16,559 nt of DNA from an uncultured Gammaproteobacteria bacterium (GTDB lineage Bacteria; Pseudomonadota; Gammaproteobacteria; Arenicellales; Poriferihabitantaceae). This document shows, one piece after another, positions 7,364-13,347 of the stretch. A program made the translations under genes and the position numbers. Every line of letters starts with the position of its first letter. Position 1 is the first letter of the stretch. The notes under the pieces were generated by a model, which saw only the letters and a program-made list of their open reading frames with translations, did not search any database and was not told where the DNA came from. The stretch is taken from NCBI GenBank assembly GCA_938021685.1, contig CALIFM010000230.1:1-16559 (forward strand), read 5' to 3'.

Positions 7364-7816
7364 GTGACAAAACCTTTGAATTCTTCAAGCTCCTTTAATC
7401 ACACTAGACGTAAACTAATTAAAACCGCCACATGGTCTGCGCCTGTCGTTACAGCTATTAGCTTGCCACGGCACGCGCATGCAACCACTGTAACAACCAC
7501 TGCAAACCCTTGTATACCAGAAGGCTTTTTCTGTTTTTACACCCCTCCAGGTGGAGCCGATGAGCCAGCATTATTGCTTAGCGTACAAGTATTTGCTGAT
7601 GGTGCTTTCATAATACGTGATCACGAAACCGAAACCGGAGCAATTGTGATCATAACTGAAGGAACAGGCGTAGTGTCAGATGAGGTGTTCGTCTACGATA
7701 CTGCTGACATTGGGTTCACCTTGCCTTGCGGTGATGAGACGCTCATCTTAAGATTAGGTGAGGATCAAGTACCAATGGATACTTGTGATCTATCCAACGT
7801 TGATCTGATTAATTAA
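7364..7816 (+). CDS. Small Tat-exported protein of unknown function
   Basis: The family of this gene is not recognised. The 150-residue product starts at GTG 7364, with a GAGAG element about eight bases upstream and a good promoter. It has a textbook Tat signal: TRRKLIK (14-20), a modest hydrophobic stretch WSAPVVTAISLP (24-35) and a likely cleavage site after HAHA (40). The mature part of about 110 residues is acidic, has four cysteines (50, 57, 122 and 141; two disulfides possible) and no lipobox or membrane segment, so it is probably periplasmic or released. Its signal peptide closely matches the one encoded at 67-198, but the mature regions show no obvious similarity. The gene occupies the place between rne and fabG where rluC to fabD are normally found. 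It is followed by a non-coding region with no strong terminator. Confidence 0.8.
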   Translation: MTKPLNSSSSFNHTRRKLIKTATWSAPVVTAISLPRHAHATTVTTTANPCIPEGFFCFYTPPGGADEPALLLSVQVFADGAFIIRDHETETGAIVIITEGTGVVSDEVFVYDTADIGFTLPCGDETLILRLGEDQVPMDTCDLSNVDLIN

Positions 7817-7859
7817 TTGAATGATCGCTCAAAGAGCACGGCTTAGCACTTAACTGTAC

Positions 7860-7918
7860 ATCAGCTTAAATTCAAGTATCCCTTGAACAAACATTGAACT
7901 TGTCCTACCTAAGCTGAT
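7860..7918. repeat. Nested inverted repeats downstream of the Tat-protein gene
   Basis: An outer perfect 9-bp inverted repeat (ATCAGCTTA at 7860-7868, TAAGCTGAT at 7910-7918) encloses a perfect 6-bp hairpin (TTCAAG at 7871-7876, CTTGAA at 7882-7887). There is no U run, so it is not a standard terminator. It could be a transcript-end stabiliser or a copy of a dispersed palindromic element. Confidence 0.4.
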
Positions 7919-8059
7919 ATATTTAAGCTTGTGTTACTAGGGCTTTGCTAGCGGTTAGAACAAGTAAGCAGATGCAGCATTCGCCACGACACAAGACACA
8001 CACATTTAACTAGCAGTTTGCTTGATTATGTAATTGTGCTTTGTGATAGATTTTTATAA

Positions 8060-8556
8060 CACAACGGGCAACAAAAGGCCCACTTAACAAGCGGAGCTTG
8101 CTAAGGAAAGAGATGAACGATTATTTATGAAGGGGCAAATTAAAGACCGCTTCATCACAATAATTCAACGTGCATAGATGCCTATTGCATTCATAACGAA
8201 AGAAGCTTGGCATTGCGTTGGATATAGCATTAGTTAGTTTGGTAACTAACATGTTTTGATAAAAGCAGCATAAGCTTGCTTTAGCCACATAATGGCGTAC
8301 GGTAACCCATAGAAAGCTGGGATACCACTGGTTGCCAAACTAGACGAGCTGCATCAAAAGGCAGCACGTCTTAACAATGCAAAGATGCATTTGCATCGCG
8401 CAAGCACTGCGCCGTTCTCACCTTTCTTTTCTACCTTGCTCCACCGATAAATTATTAAAGTTTACTTAAACTTTAATGAAACAGCCTTACAGCTGTCTTG
8501 ATGTTGCGCTGGTTGCTTACGCTATGCGCGTTGATTGTTGTAATGCGGGAATAATA
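8060..8556 (+). promoter_or_regulatory. Putative structured rne leader (autoregulatory 5' UTR)
   Basis: Ahead of rne is a series of possible hairpins. The clearest are AGACG-A-GCTGC pairing with GCAGC-A-CGTCT (8342-8371, single A/A mismatch), GTTAGTT with AACTAAC (8233-8250), GGTA-A-CCCA with TGGG-A-TACC (8301-8326), GATGC with GCATC (8384-8397), and a near-continuous 22-base palindrome (8455-8476). In E. coli RNase E controls its own mRNA by binding hairpins in a leader of about 360 bases. A similar role here is inferred from position and structure, not from sequence identity. Confidence 0.45.
8455..8476. repeat. Perfect 10-bp inverted repeat upstream of rne
   Basis: TTAAAGTTTA (8455-8464) and TAAACTTTAA (8467-8476) are exact reverse complements separated by CT. 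As DNA it looks like a dimer-binding operator; as RNA it would be an A/U-rich hairpin. It ends about 80 bases before the rne start codon. Confidence 0.55.
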
Positions 8557-11145
8557 ATGAAACGAATTTTATTTAACGCAACTCACGCAGAGGAGTTACG
8601 CGTGGCCATTGTTGATGGTCAAAAACTAATCGACCTTGATCTTGAATCCGCTGTACGGGCACAAAAAAAAGGCAACATCTACAAATGTGTGGTCACTCGT
8701 GTTGAGCCTAGTTTAGAAGCTTGCTTCGTCAATTATGGCGCTGAGCGTCACGGCTTTTTGCCCTTTAAAGAAATTTATCGTGGCTATTTTCAAAACTATT
8801 CATCCAATACACCGCTGTCCAAAGTCAACATCAAAGATGTGATCAAGGAAGGGCAAGAGTTGATTGTGCAAGTTGAAAAAGATGAACGCAGCAACAAAGG
8901 GGCTGCGTTGACCACTTTTATTAGTCTAGCAGGCCGCTTCTTAGTGCTGATGCCTAACAATCCAAAAGGCGGCGGCATTTCACGCCGCGTAGAAGGCCAG
9001 CAACGCACCGATTTGCGCCGCGCACTAGACACGCTAGATATCCCTGCTCAGCACGCCATTATCGCGCGCACGGCTGCACTTAGTCGTACAGAAGACGAGC
9101 TAAAATGGGATTTTGATTTCTTGTTGCAACTCTGGGAAGCCATTGAAGATGCTGCTAAAGGTTGCAAAGCCCCTGCATTGATCTATCAAGAAAGCAATTT
9201 GATTGTACGCGCTATTCGTGACTATCTAAATGCTGGCGTACAAGAAGTCGTAATTGATGAGAAAGAGATTTATGAACGCGCCCATCGCTTTGTACAGCAA
9301 GTGATGCCACAAAACCTCAAGAAAATCAAACTATACGAAGACCCCACTCCACTGTATTCGCGCTATCAAATCGAAAGCCAAATTGCCTCGGCCTTCTCGC
9401 GTGATGTACAACTGCCTTCAGGCGGGTCGATCGTAATTGATCACACCGAGGCTTTGATTTCGGTGGATGTCAACTCTGCACGTGCCACCAAAGGCGGCGA
9501 CATTGAAGAAACTGCGCTGCAAACCAACCTTGAGGCAGTTGAAGAAATTGCTCGTCAACTTCGCATTCGTGATATTGGTGGCTTGGTAGTACTGGATTTG
9601 ATCGATATGAGTTCAAATCAGAGTCAGCGAAAAGTAGAAGCCCGACTGAAAGACTCACTGAGCCACGACCGTGCACGGGTGCAAGTGGGCCGAATTTCAC
9701 GATTTGGCTTGCTGGAGATGTCACGCCAACGTATTCGTGCCTCCATCGATGACGCCAACTACCACAGCTGCCCGCGTTGTGATGGTACTGGCCATATTCG
9801 CAGCATTGTATCGAATTCACTTAACTTGCTACGTTTAATTGAAGAAGAAGCCTTAAAAGAAAATACTGAATCATTACAGGTGTTTTTACCTGTGGATAGC
9901 GCCGCTTATCTTTTAAATGAAAAGCGCCGCGAACTATCGCAACTGGAATCACGTTTGGCCACAAGAGTAACCGTCATTCCTTCAACTGAGTTGCAAAGTC
10001 CACATTTTCAGATTAAACGCCTACGCAGTAGTGAGATCGATGAAATGGGTGCTGGGCAGGCAAGCCATCACTTAAAGCCGGAAATTGAAAAAGAAGATCT
10101 ATTCAAAAAGATCACGGCCAAGCCTGCCAAAATTGAAAAGCCGATGATTGGCTTTGAACAAATGACACCTTCCACACCGCCGCCTAGCCCTGGCCAAGGC
10201 GGTGGGAAGTCCCCAATGAAAAAGCGTGACGCGGGTTTATTTAGCCGCTTATGGGGCACTTTGACGGGCAACAAGGCCGATCAAGAAAACGTGATTGAAG
10301 ACATTCAAGAACCGCCTGCGGCTAAAAAAGAACGCGACAATCGCGGTGGGCGCGGACGAGGCAATCAAAATCGCGGAGGCAAAAACAATCGTAACAGCAA
10401 TCGACGCGGCGGCAATCGCAACAAAAAGCAAAATGAACGTAGTGACGAGCAGTCAAACAATGATGCTAAGAGCGAAGATGGCAACAATAATCGTGGCCGA
10501 CGCTCCCGCGGTGGACGCGGGCGTAGTCGTGGACGTGGCGGCAAAGGTAATCAGCAGAATAATCAATCTAGTAACCAGCAAGGCAATAACAGCTCTACTA
10601 ATAAAAGCCCAGTTGATCAAGACAACATTGGAAATGTTGCTCCAAACGACGGTAACCAAAAAAGTGCGCTAAAGCAAAATCGTCGCCGTAATGAAAGCAA
10701 GCCTACAGCCGACAAACCGCGTCGTAATAGCCGTTCGCGCACTAGCAAGCCCAAGGCACAAAACGAGGCTAATGGCAATATAGATGGCAATGTTAAAGCA
10801 AGCCCATCAACACAAAAGGATTTAGTGGATGACAATATTGGCAACACCATTGAGTCTGCGCTTAAGCCTAAAACCAGAAGCAGAGCTAAGCCTGCGGCGA
10901 AGTCGGCAGACAAACCAACAAGCAGCCGTAGCCGTACTAATAAGCCTGCAAGCAAAGACGCAAAAGCGGAGAGTAAGCCGGTCAAACCAAGGGCACCACG
11001 CAAAAAGGTAACGAGCAAAACGGCTGACAGCAAAAAGTCAGCAACGAACGCTGATGACGCACCAAAAGCGAAGCGCGCGCCGAGAAAAGCACCGGCCAAA
11101 AAGAAGGCTGAAGCCAAGACCGATGAGCCTAGCGGTAGCGCATAA
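8557..11145 (+). CDS. rne: Ribonuclease E
   Basis: RNase E is the main endonuclease for mRNA decay and for rRNA and tRNA processing, and it scaffolds the degradosome at the inner membrane. From ATG 8557 (GGGA a few bases upstream) the protein has 862 residues. An in-frame ATG at 8476 would add 27 residues ahead of MKRILFNATH, the standard RNase E N-terminus, so it is rejected. The N-terminal half carries the S1 domain (about 37-120), catalytic D304 (VDVNSARATKGGDIEETA) and D347 (VVLDLIDM), and the Zn-link C405-PR-C408. A likely membrane-binding amphipathic helix GLFSRLWGTLTG is at 560-571, matching segment A of E. coli. The C-terminal part (about 595-862) is low-complexity: RGG-type, Asn/Gln-rich, then Lys/Ala/Pro-rich, with an internal duplication. 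The short catalytic-only RNase G is ruled out by length. Confidence 0.96.
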   Translation: MKRILFNATHAEELRVAIVDGQKLIDLDLESAVRAQKKGNIYKCVVTRVEPSLEACFVNYGAERHGFLPFKEIYRGYFQNYSSNTPLSKVNIKDVIKEGQELIVQVEKDERSNKGAALTTFISLAGRFLVLMPNNPKGGGISRRVEGQQRTDLRRALDTLDIPAQHAIIARTAALSRTEDELKWDFDFLLQLWEAIEDAAKGCKAPALIYQESNLIVRAIRDYLNAGVQEVVIDEKEIYERAHRFVQQVMPQNLKKIKLYEDPTPLYSRYQIESQIASAFSRDVQLPSGGSIVIDHTEALISVDVNSARATKGGDIEETALQTNLEAVEEIARQLRIRDIGGLVVLDLIDMSSNQSQRKVEARLKDSLSHDRARVQVGRISRFGLLEMSRQRIRASIDDANYHSCPRCDGTGHIRSIVSNSLNLLRLIEEEALKENTESLQVFLPVDSAAYLLNEKRRELSQLESRLATRVTVIPSTELQSPHFQIKRLRSSEIDEMGAGQASHHLKPEIEKEDLFKKITAKPAKIEKPMIGFEQMTPSTPPPSPGQGGGKSPMKKRDAGLFSRLWGTLTGNKADQENVIEDIQEPPAAKKERDNRGGRGRGNQNRGGKNNRNSNRRGGNRNKKQNERSDEQSNNDAKSEDGNNNRGRRSRGGRGRSRGRGGKGNQQNNQSSNQQGNNSSTNKSPVDQDNIGNVAPNDGNQKSALKQNRRRNESKPTADKPRRNSRSRTSKPKAQNEANGNIDGNVKASPSTQKDLVDDNIGNTIESALKPKTRSRAKPAAKSADKPTSSRSRTNKPASKDAKAESKPVKPRAPRKKVTSKTADSKKSATNADDAPKAKRAPRKAPAKKKAEAKTDEPSGSA
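10612..10953 (+). repeat. Degenerate internal duplication in the RNase E tail
   Basis: Two segments share the order of elements: VDQDNIGN, SALK, an Arg/Lys patch, ADKP and SRSRTSKP (codons from 10612), then VDDNIGN, SALK, an Arg/Lys patch, ADKP and SRSRTNKP (codons from 10825 to about 10953). This points to a tandem duplication within the disordered C-terminal region that has since diverged. Confidence 0.6.
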
Positions 11146-11164
11146 AAAGCACTTAAGCTTAGAG

Positions 11165-11196
11165 CTAAAAAGCCCTCTTTACAGAGGGCTTTTTAG
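11165..11196. terminator. Bidirectional Rho-independent terminator
   Basis: A perfect 14-bp stem (11165-11178 with 11183-11196) has a four-base loop TTAC. Its GC core GCCCTCT/AGAGGGC is flanked by A5 on the left and T5 on the right, so it works as a terminator on either strand. It lies between the convergent ends of rne (11145) and the permease gene (11257). Confidence 0.92.
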
Positions 11197-11256
11197 TGTC
11201 TAGCAGTATTCAATTGTTGAAGCTGATAAAGCCTAACTACAGATAAAATTGCCTAC

Positions 11257-13227
11257 CTAAAACATAAGGTTAAGCATAGCAATCATCACCACTAAAAAAA
11301 TCAGCGTCATCAACGTGCCGGCTTTAATAAAGTGAGGCACTTTATAGCCGCCAGGGCCCATGATAAGTGCATTAACTTGATGAGTGGGGATGATAAATGA
11401 ATTAGACGTTGCCAGCGCTACAGTTAGCGCAAACACCGCCGGGTCGGCTCCCACACCTAAAGCGATATTCACTGCTAACGGAACCAGCAACACAGTTGCC
11501 CCTACATTAGACATTACCAAAGTGAAAAATGTAGCTAACAAAGCAATCGCCAGTTGGATTACCCACACTGGAGCCCTGCCCATCAGTTGTAAAGTTTGGT
11601 CTGCAATCCATTTGGCAGTGCCGGTCTGTTCAACTGCAAGGCCCAATGGAATCAAACTGGCAAGCAGGAACACCGTTTTCCAAGAAACAGCTTCATAGGC
11701 TTCGTCCATACGCAGCACACCAGATAACACCATACCCACCGCACCAGTTAGCAAAGCAATCGATAATCGCACATCAGTAAATAACACTAAGCCAAGTGCC
11801 ACTGCAAAAAACAACGCCGCCCAACCCACTTTATTTGGACGTAGATCCTCACGTGGATACTCGGACGTCACCACCACAAAATTGCGGTCTTTTTCTAAAC
11901 GCGCCAAAGCCTCCCAAGCGGTGTGCACCACTAAAGTGTCGCCGGCATGCAAAGGGATACTACGAATATCTCCACCCTCACGGTATGTTTCACCGTCCCG
12001 ATGTAAGCCAATCATAGCAATACCATAAGTTTTACGCATCCATACATCGCGCGCCGATTGGTTCACTAACTGCGAACCTGGCGGGATCACTACCTCGGCA
12101 ATGCCGGATTTACTGGGTGACAACGTTTCAGAAAAACTGCGCAGTTGGGGTCGCATTTGTAATTGGTTTTTATCTACAAAATTAGCCAAATCCGCAGGGT
12201 CGGCCACCACACCAATCACCATGCCTTCAGTGATTTCAGTGTCCCGATCTAACGCCCCTGCCCCAATACGCACCCCCTGCCCCAAGCGTTTATTAGCAAT
12301 GATGCGCACTTTATAGGCTGTTTCGCAGTCGTCCAAGTGCTTGCCAATTAATGGGCTGCCTTGTTTAACCACCACCTCTTTTACTTCAAAGTCCACACCA
12401 TATACATCGTGAAAATAACGCAAAGACGACGTCGCTGAAGTTTGCGCTGATTGCACCACATTGGGCAGCACAAAACGCCCTGCCACCACGAAATAAGCCA
12501 CCCCTGCTACCACCAAAGCTAAGCCAATCGGTGTGGTAGAAAACAGCGACCACATCTGCATCTGGTCTTGCGCAGGCAAATTTGTGTTTGATGCAGCAAT
12601 CAAATCATTGAGCAATATCAGCGGCGACGAACCCACCAGAGTCATGGTGCCGCCTAAGATAGCGCAAAAGCCCATCGGCATCAGCAAACGTGACATCGGT
12701 AAGCCGCTACGAGCAGAGATACGCGACACCACAGGAATGAATAAGGCGGCCGCACCTACGTTTTGCATGAAGGATGAAATCACCGCCACCGTACTGGAAA
12801 TAATGGGAATGATGCGTTTTTCAGAACTGCCGCCTATATCGAGAATAAAACCTGCGACCTTACTCATTAAGCCTGTGCGGTCCAACCCTGCCCCAATAAT
12901 CATCACTGCAATGATAGAAATCACTGCATTACTGGAAAAGCCATCAAACAAATGTTGCGGATCCATCAATCCTTGCTCCAGCCCCATGAAAGGCGCGAGC
13001 AAGCTGCTTAGACCTAGCACCACCATAATACTGACCGCCGCGACGTCTACCTCCACCACTTCAAAGGCAAACAAATAAATGGTCAGCAGCAAGATGCCCG
13101 TCATCCAAGCAATTTCGATGGTGGGCTGCTCATAAGCAGCCAACATGCCCAACATAATAAAAATGGCCAGCGCAGCAAAGCGCTTTTTGATTAGCAGCGA
13201 CAGTTTTATTTTTGGTAGATGCGGCAT
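11257..13227 (-). CDS. SLC13/DASS-type permease with two RCK_C domains
   Basis: This is a 656-residue inner-membrane transporter. Hydrophobic segments fill about 18-255 and 467-656, with the hydrophilic middle (about 270-460) holding two TrkA-C/RCK_C-like domains: one at about 281-351 (VVVKQGSPLIGKHL) and one at about 376-455 (VIPPGSQLVNQSARDVW). The two halves have related re-entrant motifs, SSFMQNVGAAALFIPV (151-166) and MSNVGATVLLVPL (572-584). VGSSPLILLNDLI follows in the first half and IIPTHQVNALIMGPGGY in the second, as in SLC13/ArsB-superfamily anion symporters. Bacterial members with this plan carry sulfate, dicarboxylates or other anions, and the substrate cannot be read here. RCK_C domains often bind small ligands, so ligand gating is possible. 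The ATG at 13227 has no strong ribosome-binding site. The gene lies 120 bases downstream of ppsA on the same strand; a shared transcript is possible. Confidence 0.85.
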   Translation of the reverse strand: MPHLPKIKLSLLIKKRFAALAIFIMLGMLAAYEQPTIEIAWMTGILLLTIYLFAFEVVEVDVAAVSIMVVLGLSSLLAPFMGLEQGLMDPQHLFDGFSSNAVISIIAVMIIGAGLDRTGLMSKVAGFILDIGGSSEKRIIPIISSTVAVISSFMQNVGAAALFIPVVSRISARSGLPMSRLLMPMGFCAILGGTMTLVGSSPLILLNDLIAASNTNLPAQDQMQMWSLFSTTPIGLALVVAGVAYFVVAGRFVLPNVVQSAQTSATSSLRYFHDVYGVDFEVKEVVVKQGSPLIGKHLDDCETAYKVRIIANKRLGQGVRIGAGALDRDTEITEGMVIGVVADPADLANFVDKNQLQMRPQLRSFSETLSPSKSGIAEVVIPPGSQLVNQSARDVWMRKTYGIAMIGLHRDGETYREGGDIRSIPLHAGDTLVVHTAWEALARLEKDRNFVVVTSEYPREDLRPNKVGWAALFFAVALGLVLFTDVRLSIALLTGAVGMVLSGVLRMDEAYEAVSWKTVFLLASLIPLGLAVEQTGTAKWIADQTLQLMGRAPVWVIQLAIALLATFFTLVMSNVGATVLLVPLAVNIALGVGADPAVFALTVALATSNSFIIPTHQVNALIMGPGGYKVPHFIKAGTLMTLIFLVVMIAMLNLMF

Positions 13228-13347
13228 GACAATTACATATAGGCAGACAAATATGCTGCCAAAGTTAGTTTTATCAGCTTAATAGTCTTTAAGTCACTTC
13301 AAAATGCACACAAACCTGCATGCACGTCACTGGCATTTCACACACCA

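Larger units (their letters stand above)
7817..8556. other. 740-base non-coding region between the Tat-protein gene and rne
   Basis: I see no convincing gene here on either strand. The right half (from about 8060) is probably the rne 5' leader; a weak promoter candidate is TTGTGC (8034-8039) with TATAAC (8055-8060), spacer 15. The region contains many inverted repeats: 7860-7918, 8066-8081, 8088-8100, 8127-8155, 8233-8250, 8301-8326, 8342-8371, 8384-8397 and 8455-8476. No tRNA, 6S RNA, tmRNA or RNase P RNA signature was recognised. An unknown small RNA cannot be excluded. Confidence 0.6.

Noticed and set aside
119..7446. The matching Tat-signal sequences as terminal repeats of a mobile element carrying fabG-tatD
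   Set aside because: The matches are short coding matches explained by a shared protein signal. There is no transposase or target-site duplication, and the enclosed genes are core genes in near-standard order.
8060..8120. Possible RNase P RNA or other known structured RNA, because of the GGAAAG stretch near 8105
   Set aside because: The conserved RNase P core sequences are missing and the local stems do not fit that fold.
8476..8556. An in-frame 27-codon N-terminal extension of rne from ATG 8476
   Set aside because: RNase E proteins begin with MKRILxNAT. The extension has no similarity to the family, and the ATG sits at the end of a palindrome without a ribosome-binding site.
10617..11117. 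A 166-codon Leu/Ala-rich open frame on the minus strand inside rne
   Set aside because: It is the antisense image of the Lys/Ala/Arg-rich tail of RNase E; the hydrophobic composition comes from complementing AAR/GCN codons.
12533..13078. A 181-codon plus-strand frame opposite the permease gene
   Set aside because: It is antisense to a well-supported membrane protein and has no recognisable domain or plausible start context.
13242..13260. GGCAG...CTGCC inverted repeat just upstream of the permease start
   Set aside because: Five base pairs with a nine-base loop are common by chance; there is no other support for a regulatory role.
13304..13321. A 5-bp hairpin after ppsA on the minus strand, followed by three U
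   Set aside because: The stem is A/T-rich and short and the U run is minimal. It is too weak to call a terminator.
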